The position numbers were made by a program, and so were the translations under genes. This document shows, piece after piece, positions 52,741 to 61,048 of a DNA stretch of 64,000 bases. Below the pieces are notes generated by a model. It was not told the DNA's origin. It did not search any database and saw nothing but the letters and a program-made list of their open reading frames with translations. Every line of letters starts with the position of its first letter. The first letter of the stretch is position 1. Source of the stretch: Indolivaga macrotermitis (GTDB taxonomy: Bacteria; Bacteroidota; Bacteroidia; Bacteroidales; Dysgonomonadaceae); contig NZ_FQUC01000004.1 of the NCBI RefSeq assembly GCF_900128985.1, positions 1-64,000 on the forward strand, given 5' to 3'.

Positions 52741-54645
52741 ATGGGAAAAATAATTGGAATAGACTTAGGTACCACAAACTCTTGTGTTGCCGTATTGGAA
52801 GGTAACGAACCTATCGTTATCGCCAACAACGAAGGGAAACGCACTACGCCTTCTATCGTTGCCTTTATCGAGGGTGGCGAACGTAAGGTGGGTGATCCGG
52901 CCAAACGTCAGGCCATAACAAACCCCGAAAAAACCATATTCTCTATCAAGAGATTCATGGGTGAAACATGGGATCAGGTACAAAACGAACTCGGACGTGT
53001 ACCTTACAAAGTAGTGAAAGGTGACAACAATACACCTCGTGTAGACATCGACGGAAGATTATATACTCCACAGGAAATATCGGCAATGATACTTCAGAAA
53101 ATGAAGAAAACAGCCGAAGATTACCTAGGACAGGAAGTTACAGACGCTGTGATTACAGTACCTGCATACTTCAACGACTCGCAACGCCAGGCGACTAAAG
53201 AAGCCGGAGAGATTGCAGGACTGAAAGTACAACGTATCGTGAACGAGCCTACAGCAGCAGCTTTGGCTTACGGTCTCGATAAGAAAAGCCAAGACCTCAA
53301 GATAGCAGTATTCGACTTAGGGGGAGGTACATTCGATATCTCGATCCTTGAATTGGGTGATGGGGTATTCGAAGTGAAATCAACCAACGGTGATACTCAC
53401 TTAGGTGGTGACGATTTCGACCACGTTATTATCGACTGGTTGGCTGAAGAATTCCAGAGAGAAGAAGGACTGGACCTTCGTAAAGACCCGATGGCTCTTC
53501 AACGTTTGAAAGAAGCTGCCGAAAAAGCGAAAATCGAGCTTTCGAGCACTACTTCAACCGAAATCAACCTGCCGTACATCATGCCTGTAAACGGTATGCC
53601 TAAGCACTTGGTAAAAACATTGACACGTGCTAAATTCGAACAATTGGCAGACTCATTGATCCGCGCTTGTGTAGAACCATGCCGTAATGCATTGAAAGAC
53701 GCAGGATTATCGGCTTCCGATATCGACGAAGTGATCCTTGTAGGAGGTTCGACACGTATACCAGCCGTACAGGCCGAAGTAGAAAAATTCTTCGGAAAAG
53801 CTCCTTCAAAAGGAGTTAACCCCGACGAAGTAGTAGCCGTAGGTGCTGCCATACAAGGTGCGGTATTGACAGGTGATGTGAAAGACGTACTTCTGTTAGA
53901 CGTTACTCCACTGTCATTAGGTATCGAAACTATGGGTGGTGTGATGACCAAGCTTATCGAATCTAACACAACCATACCTACACGCAAGAGTGAAACGTTC
54001 TCTACAGCTGCCGACAATCAGCCTTCGGTACAGATCAATGTATTGCAGGGTGAACGTCCGATGGCTCGCGACAACAAACAAATCGGAGTGTTCAACCTCG
54101 ACGGTATTCCACCGGCAATGCGTGGTGTGCCTCAGATCGAAGTAACATTCGATATCGATGCCAACGGTATACTTAAAGTGTCTGCAAAAGACAAAGCGAC
54201 AGGCAAAGAACAATCGATCCGTATCGAAGCATCATCAGGATTGAGCGATGCCGAAATACAACGTATGAAAGACGAAGCTGCCGCTAATGCCGAAGCCGAT
54301 CAAAAAGAAAAGGAAAGAATCGACAAGCTGAACCAAGCCGACTCATTGATTTTCCAGACAGAAAAACAACTGAACGAGCTGGGTGACAAGATTCCTGCCG
54401 ACAAGAAAGCGCCTATCGAAGATGCTTTGAATAAGCTGAAAGACGCTCACAAAGCTCAGGACTTGAACGCTATCGACACTGCTATGAACGAGTTGAATAC
54501 ATTGTTCCAGGCATTGAGTCAGGAAATGTACAACCAAACAGGCGGACAACCCGGTGCCGATCCTAATGCAGGAGCTAACGCAGGTGGTTCTCAACCTAAA
54601 AACGACGATGGTGTTACCGATGTAGATTTCGAAGAAGTGAAATAA
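52741..54645 (+). CDS. dnaK: Chaperone DnaK (Hsp70)
   Basis: This is an ATP-driven Hsp70 chaperone of 634 residues. It has [13 protein letters not shown] at the N-terminus, an ATPase domain with [11 protein letters not shown] and [10 protein letters not shown], the conserved interdomain linker [19 protein letters not shown] and a substrate-binding domain with NGIL(K)[10 protein letters not shown]. The tail is Gly/Asn-rich and ends DVDFEEVK. It lies alone without dnaJ or grpE. The upstream element is sigma-54-like, and a strong terminator follows at 54684. Confidence 0.97.
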   Translation: MGKIIGIDLGTTNSCVAVLEGNEPIVIANNEGKRTTPSIVAFIEGGERKVGDPAKRQAITNPEKTIFSIKRFMGETWDQVQNELGRVPYKVVKGDNNTPRVDIDGRLYTPQEISAMILQKMKKTAEDYLGQEVTDAVITVPAYFNDSQRQATKEAGEIAGLKVQRIVNEPTAAALAYGLDKKSQDLKIAVFDLGGGTFDISILELGDGVFEVKSTNGDTHLGGDDFDHVIIDWLAEEFQREEGLDLRKDPMALQRLKEAAEKAKIELSSTTSTEINLPYIMPVNGMPKHLVKTLTRAKFEQLADSLIRACVEPCRNALKDAGLSASDIDEVILVGGSTRIPAVQAEVEKFFGKAPSKGVNPDEVVAVGAAIQGAVLTGDVKDVLLLDVTPLSLGIETMGGVMTKLIESNTTIPTRKSETFSTAADNQPSVQINVLQGERPMARDNKQIGVFNLDGIPPAMRGVPQIEVTFDIDANGILKVSAKDKATGKEQSIRIEASSGLSDAEIQRMKDEAAANAEADQKEKERIDKLNQADSLIFQTEKQLNELGDKIPADKKAPIEDALNKLKDAHKAQDLNAIDTAMNELNTLFQALSQEMYNQTGGQPGADPNAGANAGGSQPKNDDGVTDVDFEEVK

Positions 54646-54683
54646 GCGAAATACGCACCACGTATAAATTATAAGCCAAAAGC

Positions 54684-54712
54684 CGCTCACATATCTTGTG
54701 GGCGTTTTTTTT
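54684..54712 (+). terminator. Terminator of dnaK
   Basis: CGCTCACA (54684-54691) pairs with TGTGGGCG (54697-54704) with one T-G, followed by eight T. Confidence 0.85.
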
Positions 54713-54792
54713 GCATTTACACACACTGTAAGCAAACATTACGAGTAATTATTTTGTTTACTCTACAATAGAATAATTAATATAACTCACTT

Positions 54793-55824
54793 ATGAAAAA
54801 AATTCTTTTAGCTGCCGTTCTTTTAGCAGCAGGTTATCTGGGTGTAGAAGCCTGTACGCGAGTAGTGTATAAAGGCAACGACAATCTGATTCTTACAGCC
54901 CGTTCCATGGACTGGAAAGAAGACATCAAAAGCAATATATGGATATTCCCGAGAGGAATGGAACGCGACGGCGCAGTGGGTCCCAATTCGGTAAAATGGA
55001 AATCAAAATACGGAAGTGTAGTAACATCGGCTTACGACTTTTCGAGTACCGACGGGATGAACGAACAAGGCTTGGTTGCCAACCTGCTTTGGTTAGCCGA
55101 ATCCGAATATCCTACTTTGGATGGTACTAAACCCGGACTAAGTATTGCCGCATGGGTACAATATGTATTAGACAACTTTGCTACCGTATCGGAAGCTGTT
55201 GCTTATATGGAAAGTGAACCTATTGCAGTAATATCCGACCAAATGCCCGACGGATCGCGTCTGGCAGCCCTTCACCTGTCTATATCGGACCCAACGGGAG
55301 ATAATGCCATATTCGAATACATCAACGGAAAACAGGTGATACACCACGATGCTTCGTATCAGGTAATGACCAATTCTCCTATCTTCGAAAAACAACTTGC
55401 GTTGAACGAATACTGGAAAGAAATAGGCGGTACAGTAATGCTACCCGGAACCAACCGTGCCGCAGACCGCTTCGTCAGAGCATCATTCTATATCGAAGCT
55501 ATACCTAAAACAGGCGATCTTCAACTGGGTGCAGCAAGTGTTTTCAGTGTAATCCGCAACTGTTCTGTACCATTAGGTATCAGCACTCCGGGACAGCCTA
55601 ATATCTCATCAACCAGATGGCGTACCGTATCAGATCAGAAAAACAAGATATACTATTTCGAAACTGCATTGACTCCCAATACTTTCTGGGTTAATTTCAA
55701 AAATGTAGACTTTTCGGAAGGTGCTCCCGTGAAAAAACTTTCGGTTATCAACCACGAAACATATTCGGGAGACGCATCATCTAAATTCGTAGTTACTAAA
55801 CCATTCGAGTTCTTAGGATTATAA
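54793..55824 (+). CDS. Choloylglycine hydrolase / penicillin-V-acylase-like amidase
   Basis: This is an Ntn-hydrolase of 343 residues. After a signal peptide the nucleophile is Cys21 (EA-CTRVVYKG), which becomes the N-terminal residue after cleavage. Arg37 and Asp40 in TARSMDW, Asn90 in GMNEQGL, and Asn194 in TNSPIFEKQ fit the bile-salt-hydrolase / penicillin V acylase active-site set. Bile acid amides, penicillin V or N-acyl signals are possible substrates; sequence alone does not decide between them. It has its own terminator. Confidence 0.92.
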   Translation: MKKILLAAVLLAAGYLGVEACTRVVYKGNDNLILTARSMDWKEDIKSNIWIFPRGMERDGAVGPNSVKWKSKYGSVVTSAYDFSSTDGMNEQGLVANLLWLAESEYPTLDGTKPGLSIAAWVQYVLDNFATVSEAVAYMESEPIAVISDQMPDGSRLAALHLSISDPTGDNAIFEYINGKQVIHHDASYQVMTNSPIFEKQLALNEYWKEIGGTVMLPGTNRAADRFVRASFYIEAIPKTGDLQLGAASVFSVIRNCSVPLGISTPGQPNISSTRWRTVSDQKNKIYYFETALTPNTFWVNFKNVDFSEGAPVKKLSVINHETYSGDASSKFVVTKPFEFLGL

Positions 55825-55849
55825 GACTATATACTTCACAAATTCAACA

Positions 55850-55882
55850 AAAACGGTTATCTTTGACAGATAGCCGTTTTTT
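55850..55882 (+). terminator. Terminator of the amidase gene
   Basis: AAAACGGTTATCT (55850-55862) pairs with AGATAGCCGTTTT (55868-55880) with one T-G and ends in a T run. Confidence 0.85.
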
Positions 55883-55965
55883 ATTTATTTTAACCGCTAT
55901 GCTATGCAACTTTTACAGATTTAACCTGTCTGTATCATATATACATTCACTAAACGCCTTATATT

Positions 55966-56790
55966 ATGAAAAAGATATTCGCAGCGATATTGCTGATACC
56001 TTTGTTGTTGACATCGTGCTCATCAACCTACTTTTTTTCGGTACTGAATACCGGAACACCGTACACCGAAAAGGTAGACAACGGCGACTTTGTCTTCGAG
56101 AACGACAGCCTCTGGATAGCCCATTGCTTCAACGGCGAGAATGCCCCCATACAGATCACCGTATACAACAAACTCGACACTCCGCTATATGTTGACTGGG
56201 GCAAATCGGCTCTGATAGTACAGGATCAGGCGGTCAGTTATGCCGGCAAAGCATCGCGCATAAGCATAAGCACCTCGTCCGAAACATACCACTATCCTTT
56301 TTCGAGTAGCAGCGAAACTCAGAGTATCAGTATAGGGTCGATAGGCGCAACACCGTCTAATGTAGACTTTATACCTCCGCGTACCAAGGTCAGCAATGCA
56401 ACCCTCAGTCTCAACCTCAGCCTGAAAGATGTGGAAAAACTATCTTATAAAAATGCAAAAATGGGTAATAAACATCAGGAAAGCATAGATGTAAAAAGAG
56501 CCAATTTCACTCCCGAAGACACGCCTTTCAGCTTCACCAGCTATATAACCGTATATGCCGTGCCCGAAAAACCAATGGTATTCGAACAGGATTTCTACAT
56601 ATCGTCTTTGATCAAAACAAATGCCATGTCGCCCAAAAACCTGCCCGGAGATATGAGTCAACGGGGAGATATGTTTTTCATCGAAAAGCCTGCCAACAAT
56701 ACAGGATGGGCTATTCTACTAGGAGCAACCGTAGTAGCCGGTGCAGCCATACTCGAAACCAAAGCTGGTAATAATTATTACTACGAATAA
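55966..56790 (+). CDS. Lipoprotein of unknown function
   Basis: This 274-residue lipoprotein has a hydrophobic N-terminus and lipobox LLTSC (Cys near 18). The mature part is beta-rich with Ser-rich strands (SISTSSETYHYPFSSSSE), then a longer beta domain. The C-terminal third carries a membrane-like segment near 245-262 (NTGWAILLGATVVAGAAIL), an unusual feature for a lipoprotein. No family is recognised. It lies between the amidase and the repeat-bearing intergenic stretch. Confidence 0.75.
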   Translation: MKKIFAAILLIPLLLTSCSSTYFFSVLNTGTPYTEKVDNGDFVFENDSLWIAHCFNGENAPIQITVYNKLDTPLYVDWGKSALIVQDQAVSYAGKASRISISTSSETYHYPFSSSSETQSISIGSIGATPSNVDFIPPRTKVSNATLSLNLSLKDVEKLSYKNAKMGNKHQESIDVKRANFTPEDTPFSFTSYITVYAVPEKPMVFEQDFYISSLIKTNAMSPKNLPGDMSQRGDMFFIEKPANNTGWAILLGATVVAGAAILETKAGNNYYYE

Positions 56791-57063
56791 TAATTCGTAT
56801 TTTTTACTGTACGCAATCAGAGATTACTTACCCATTTTTTTGCCTAAACCCCAAAAGAAGGCAAAAACACACTGGCGCTTAGAGCCTTCGTCTATCTGAC
56901 GCTCGTTTTCGTCTGTCAGGCTCCGGCATCGTCGTAAAGCACGGGGTACTCGTTGTGAGAAGAAAGCGTTAAAAGGCAAATAGATGTTGTATTGAACGTT
57001 TTTTATTTGTCTTAGTTTTCGAGCACACATAACGGGTCGGGCTTGAAGGCGCAGTCTTGATTT

Positions 57064-57128
57064 TTTGCTTCGTTTTGCATCAAGGCAAAATGAAGAACAA
57101 GCCGGAAGGCGCGTTAGTAAATATTTCC
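57064..57128 (+). repeat. Dispersed repeat, copy B
   Basis: This matches copy A (40957-41017): the TTCGTTTTGC/GCAAAATGAA stem, then GAACAAGCC and AAGGCGCGTTAGTA with small changes and a few extra bases near the end. Confidence 0.7.
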
Positions 57129-57174
57129 AATTACTTAATAGTATCATTATAGCTCTCTTTTGTTATGTTTTTGC

Positions 57175-57182
57175 TAATTTTG
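57175..57182 (+). promoter_or_regulatory. -7 box of the third GNAT gene
   Basis: TAATTTTG matches TAnnTTTG and predicts a start near 57189, which lies before the ATG at 57207 but after the ATG at 57165. It therefore supports the shorter protein. Confidence 0.45.
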
Positions 57183-57206
57183 CCCTATAAAAAGGGGACA
57201 ATAAAT

Positions 57207-57707
57207 ATGCAAATACTAAAAGCTACAATCGACGACTGTGCAACAATACGCCGGATAGCCTCTACCACTTGGGCTGATACTTACCGCGAAATACTATCGC
57301 CTGAGCAATCGGAATACATGCTCAATATGATGTACAGCGACCATTCTTTAGCTCAACAGATGGAGAACGGGCATCACTTTGTTCTTGCTATAGACGAACA
57401 GTCAGGCGAATACAGAGGATTGGTTTCGTACGAGTTCGGTTATCACGGAGAGAACAAAGTTAAGATACATAAGTTGTATGTACTACCCGAATCGCACGGA
57501 TCGGGTCTCGGTAAACTATTGGTCGACTATGTAGCGGAACAAGCCCTTGCACACGGATGTAATACCATCACCCTGAATATGAACAGGTTCAACCACTCAC
57601 ACGGGTTCTATACACATATGGGCTTCGTTATCGCCGGAGAAGAAGACATCGACATAGGTAACGGATATCTGATGGAAGACTATATCTTCGAAAAAACAAT
57701 CGGGTAA
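57207..57707 (+). CDS. GNAT-family N-acetyltransferase
   Basis: This 166-residue acetyltransferase has the GNAT pattern: ILKATIDDCATIRRIAS, VLAIDEQSGEYRGLVSYEF, KIHKLYVLPESHGSGLGKLLVDYV (acetyl-CoA loop S-H-G-S-G-L-G near 107-113) and NRFNHSHGFYTHMGFVIAGEE. An upstream ATG (57165) would add 14 residues, but the -7 box at 57175 lies downstream of it. A secreted protein gene begins 5 bp after its stop. Confidence 0.9.
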   Translation: MQILKATIDDCATIRRIASTTWADTYREILSPEQSEYMLNMMYSDHSLAQQMENGHHFVLAIDEQSGEYRGLVSYEFGYHGENKVKIHKLYVLPESHGSGLGKLLVDYVAEQALAHGCNTITLNMNRFNHSHGFYTHMGFVIAGEEDIDIGNGYLMEDYIFEKTIG

Positions 57708-57712
57708 AGCTT

Positions 57713-58840
57713 ATGACAACCGTTCGTATACTTATATCCCTCCTTATACTCTCACTTAGCAGTTACACTTCGGCGCAAGAGATACACCTTTTTGGTTTTC
57801 AAGCTGATAGCAGCGCTTATGCCAAAAACTCTTATACCGTTTTGTTCAATGCCGAAGAAGATATTCCCACATGGGATGGAGGAGTCTACGAACCGTATTT
57901 CACTCTAGCAGTAGTACGCGACGGCGAAAAGGTAGAGCTTCTTATCCAAAACTATCTGATCGTACCTACCAATCAGGGGTTTGTATATATTACACAACAA
58001 GTAGACGAAATACCGAATGACACTACAAATATAGATCCCGAAGAGCGTGAGATGCTATCTTTTATGTTCGAATACACGATTGGAACTTCCAGATCTTTAC
58101 CCCGTATATTCCAGGATAAGCAGGAGATAAAACACTTTATCCGTTCGCAGCAACCTGAATTTGCCGGAGCTATATCTACCGAATATGAAGCGATATCATT
58201 CGTCACTCCCGACTTTTACATTACCGAAGGATTCAATTCCGAAGTTCATGGAGGAGCATCGTGGTTTGATGCTACCGAGAAAACAGATTTTATACCCCTC
58301 AGCTCCAGAGCCGGAGGATTATCAAACTACATAGACAGCCTATTGCCTCGTAGGACACTGAATGAGATTATCCTCAAAGCTGCTTTAGAGATATACGGAA
58401 GCGATATATACGGATCAGGCGAGAGTGATGAGAATTACCAGCTACCGTGGGGACCACTGATTAAGAACAAAGACGATGTACAGTTTACATTTGTTTTCGC
58501 CAATAACCGCATCAAGGTGCAACCGCTGATCCCCCTGAACGGAAATTCGCACAGGAGTTTTCTCGAACGTGCCGAGTTTATCGACGGGAAAAGTATATTG
58601 TCCCGTTTCTTTCTGAAACAACCTGCCGTGAAGACCGATAAGGCTCTCGATTTTGTTTCGGCAGACAATACAACACTGATCTCTATTTCCGGAAACGAGG
58701 TAACCGTATACGATAAAACCCGTAACAAGCTGTTACTGAAAAAGAATATCCCCACCTACAACAAACTGGTAATGCACGAATGGGCAACCGGCAAACATAC
58801 CCGTAGATGGATTGATGAATTTAAATCGACTATAAACTAA
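57713..58840 (+). CDS. Secreted protein of unknown function
   Basis: This 375-residue protein has a signal peptide (TTVRILISLLILSLSSYTSA, cleavage near 22). The mature part is rich in charged and beta-type sequence with no recognised family. It begins 5 bp after the GNAT gene and lies 11 bp before the HAD gene, so the three are probably cotranscribed. No catalytic motif is obvious. Confidence 0.75.
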   Translation: MTTVRILISLLILSLSSYTSAQEIHLFGFQADSSAYAKNSYTVLFNAEEDIPTWDGGVYEPYFTLAVVRDGEKVELLIQNYLIVPTNQGFVYITQQVDEIPNDTTNIDPEEREMLSFMFEYTIGTSRSLPRIFQDKQEIKHFIRSQQPEFAGAISTEYEAISFVTPDFYITEGFNSEVHGGASWFDATEKTDFIPLSSRAGGLSNYIDSLLPRRTLNEIILKAALEIYGSDIYGSGESDENYQLPWGPLIKNKDDVQFTFVFANNRIKVQPLIPLNGNSHRSFLERAEFIDGKSILSRFFLKQPAVKTDKALDFVSADNTTLISISGNEVTVYDKTRNKLLLKKNIPTYNKLVMHEWATGKHTRRWIDEFKSTIN

Positions 58841-58851
58841 CTATATAAAAA

Positions 58852-59490
58852 ATGAAGAATATAACCTGCGCACTATTTGATATGGACGGTGTAATGATAG
58901 ACACCGAACCCCAGTACAGCGTATTCTGGAAACAAACCGGAGAGAAGTACAAAGTAGGTATTGCCAACTTCGAGACCCTGATAAAAGGCACAACAATGCC
59001 CAACATACTGAAAAAGTATTTCGCCCATATACCGAACCGCAAGATCAATGAACTTATAACAGACCACGACCGTTTCGAAGAACATATGTCTTTTCCCGAA
59101 ATACCGGGTTCCATCGCTTTCGTACAGGCACTGAAAGAACAAGGCATAAAGGTCGGGTTGGTAACCAGCTCTTCGGATACAAAGATGGATGCCGTAAACA
59201 AGGTAAGACAGTTCGATAAGCTATTCGATACGATAGTTACTGCATCGAGGGTCAAGATCGGAAAGCCGAATCCCGAATGCTACCTTATGGCTGCCAAAGA
59301 AATAGGTATCGATCCTGCAAACTGCATCGTTTTCGAAGACTCGTTCGCCGGACTCGAAGCAGGCAATGCCGCCGGAATGACTACCATAGGTGTGGCCACA
59401 ACCCATCCGGCAAATACCCTTTCGGGCAAATGCGACAAAGTGATCAATAACTTCGCAGGTATTACATGGAAAGATATTATAGCGGATTGA
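58852..59490 (+). CDS. HAD-family hydrolase (phosphoglucomutase-like)
   Basis: This is a cytoplasmic phosphatase or mutase of 212 residues. It has motif I DMDGVMIDTE with Asp10 and Asp12, motif II near VTSSS (about 104-108), motif III with Lys in KIGKPNPECY and motif IV EDSFAGLEAG. The short helical cap fits the beta-phosphoglucomutase subfamily. The substrate is unknown. Confidence 0.92.
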   Translation: MKNITCALFDMDGVMIDTEPQYSVFWKQTGEKYKVGIANFETLIKGTTMPNILKKYFAHIPNRKINELITDHDRFEEHMSFPEIPGSIAFVQALKEQGIKVGLVTSSSDTKMDAVNKVRQFDKLFDTIVTASRVKIGKPNPECYLMAAKEIGIDPANCIVFEDSFAGLEAGNAAGMTTIGVATTHPANTLSGKCDKVINNFAGITWKDIIAD

Positions 59491-59513
59491 ATTAATCTAT
59501 AACATTCAGCCGT

Positions 59514-59816
59514 TTACGATAAAAGCTCTAATTGCCTTAAAATGGGAATCAGGGCTTTTCCTTTTTCCGACAAATTATACTCTATATGCAATGGCTTTTC
59601 GCTAACTGTTTTTTTATTGAAGATACCGTTGTCTTCGAGCTCTTTCAGTGCTATCGAAAGCGTTTGCTTATTCAACCCTTCGATTTGTCTCAATAATGAA
59701 TTAAACCTCACAGGAGCGTCAAAAGCAAGACGTACTATCTGAGATTTCCATTTTCCCGAAAGCAACTTCAGCAAGCTTTCGGCAGGGCAGGTTTCCTTAT
59801 TTTCTATTGCATCCAT
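59514..59816 (-). CDS. HxlR-type winged-helix regulator
   Basis: This 100-residue protein follows the HxlR family: CPAESLLKLLSGKWKSQIVRLA near the N-terminus, LLRQIEGLNKQTLSIALKELEDNGI and EYNLSEKGKALIPIL. Cys10 lies at the place used for redox or electrophile sensing in several HxlR regulators. It is divergent from the DsbA-like lipoprotein gene, with a gap of 73 bp, so it may regulate that gene by redox state; this is inference. Confidence 0.9.
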   Translation of the reverse strand: MDAIENKETCPAESLLKLLSGKWKSQIVRLAFDAPVRFNSLLRQIEGLNKQTLSIALKELEDNGIFNKKTVSEKPLHIEYNLSEKGKALIPILRQLELLS

Positions 59817-59863
59817 AGGTGGTCATGTTTTTCTGACTAATTGACTCGTATTTCTTTATTATC

Positions 59864-59871
59864 GACATTTG
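59864..59871 (+). promoter_or_regulatory. -7 box of the DsbA-like gene
   Basis: GACATTTG differs from TAnnTTTG at one position. It overlaps the TTG that could open the frame at 59869, which supports the ATG at 59890. Confidence 0.35.
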
Positions 59872-59889
59872 CATCCGAACAATACGATA

Positions 59890-60888
59890 ATGAATTCTAA
59901 GATAATCATATTTTTGATAGCAATATGTATTTCGTCCGGATGCAACGGGCAAACAAAAACGACACCGATGGAATCGAAAAATAATAACCCTTTACAATGC
60001 GATCCCGAAAACGGATTATGCGAAATACCCGGAGCTACGGCCACCGGAGGCAAAGCAGAATTACAGGCTTCGGAAAAGCCGGTACGCATTGTCTACTATA
60101 CCGATCCTATATGTTCGGCATGTTGGGCTATCGAACCTCAATTGCGTAAACTGAAAGCCGAATACGGTGCTTATCTGCATATCGATTACCGTATGGGGGG
60201 CTTGTTGCCCGACTGGAGCTACAACGGAGGTGGCATAAGTAAACCGTCCGACGTGGCGCACCACTGGGAAGAACTAGGCGAATATTACGCGATGCCGATA
60301 GACGGCGGCGTTTGGCTCGAAGATCCGCTAGATTCGTCTTATCCGCCATCCATTGCTTTCAAAGCAGCCCAGATACAGAACGAGGATAAAGCTGTGAATT
60401 TCTTGCGGATACTCCGCGAAATGCTTTTCCTCGGGAAAAAGAATATAGCCAAGTGGGAAAATATACAGCTGGCCGCTACTCAATCGGGGCTTGATACTTA
60501 TAAACTGAAAGAAGATTATGATGGTGAAGCACGCCGGCTCTTTCAGGAAGATTTGGACATTGCGCGCAAAATGGGTGTGAGGGGCTTCCCCACCCTGTTC
60601 TTTACCGATGCCGACAATAACCGGATCGTTGCTTACGGTATCAGAACCTACAGCGAATACGAAGCGGTACTGTTGAGAATCTTTCCGGATGCGAAGAAAA
60701 AAACAATAGATATTTCAGACAATATGTCTTTATTCAAATTATATCCTACCCTCACCGTGAAAGAATATGCCGTACTATCGGACATATCCTTCCGGGAAGC
60801 GGAAACCATTCTCAAAAAGCTTTCCGTAGAAGGTAAGATTATCGAAACCCAAATCAATTCTGGGCTAATTTATTCAATCAACACTTAA
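59890..60888 (+). CDS. DsbA-family thiol-disulphide lipoprotein with C-terminal helical domain
   Basis: This 332-residue lipoprotein has lipobox SSGC (Cys18). A thioredoxin-like domain carries CSAC (Cys75 and Cys78) in DPICSACWAIEP, then a long helical insert and a cis-Pro region (GVRGFPTLFF), as in FrnE/DsbA-like proteins. The C-terminal 60 residues (YPTLTVKEYAVLSDISFREAETILKKLSVEGKII) look like a winged helix, which is unusual for an exported protein. The frame opens earlier at a TTG (59869), but the ATG at 59890 is preferred. It is divergent from the HxlR gene. Confidence 0.85.
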   Translation: MNSKIIIFLIAICISSGCNGQTKTTPMESKNNNPLQCDPENGLCEIPGATATGGKAELQASEKPVRIVYYTDPICSACWAIEPQLRKLKAEYGAYLHIDYRMGGLLPDWSYNGGGISKPSDVAHHWEELGEYYAMPIDGGVWLEDPLDSSYPPSIAFKAAQIQNEDKAVNFLRILREMLFLGKKNIAKWENIQLAATQSGLDTYKLKEDYDGEARRLFQEDLDIARKMGVRGFPTLFFTDADNNRIVAYGIRTYSEYEAVLLRIFPDAKKKTIDISDNMSLFKLYPTLTVKEYAVLSDISFREAETILKKLSVEGKIIETQINSGLIYSINT

Positions 60889-60910
60889 AACAACACTTTT
60901 TTTCGTGAAT
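60883..60910 (-). repeat. Partial dispersed repeat R5
   Basis: Read on the minus strand, ATTCACGAAAAAAAGTGTT and the following GTTTTAAGT match the A-run/GTGTTGTTTTTAAG box of R3 and R4. The hairpin part is absent. Confidence 0.4.
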
Positions 60911-60920
60911 ATATCACGCC

Positions 60921-60956
60921 ACTCCCCGGTACACACATTTCCGGGGAGTTTTTTTA
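60921..60956 (+). terminator. Terminator of the DsbA-like gene
   Basis: ACTCCCCGG (60921-60929) pairs perfectly with CCGGGGAGT (60941-60949), followed by seven T. Confidence 0.9.
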
Positions 60957-60998
60957 TATTCTAAAATACCGTTAAACACTTTTCATCAACAGTATTTT

Positions 60999-61029
60999 AT
61001 TGTTATATTTATCAGATAGAGTATATTTG
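60999..61029 (+). promoter_or_regulatory. Promoter of the hybrid sensor gene
   Basis: TATATTTG (61022-61029) matches TAnnTTTG. ATTG at 60999-61002, 19 bases upstream, is a one-mismatch -33. The start would be near 61036. Confidence 0.5.
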
Positions 61030-61048
61030 CCTTTGTCAATTGGATAAT

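Larger units (their letters stand above)
56791..57206. other. Intergenic stretch with repeat copy B
   Basis: A 107-residue minus-strand frame (57147-56824) covers most of this stretch, but its sequence (Cys/Arg-rich, with the repeat inside) does not look like a protein gene. It may be part of a larger dispersed element. The repeat copy is at 57064-57128 and a TAATTTTG box at 57175-57182 serves the GNAT gene. Confidence 0.45.

Noticed and set aside
56824-57147. A 107-residue Arg/Cys-rich protein gene.
   Set aside because: The frame runs through the dispersed repeat and has no protein-like pattern; it is more likely a by-product of the repeat.
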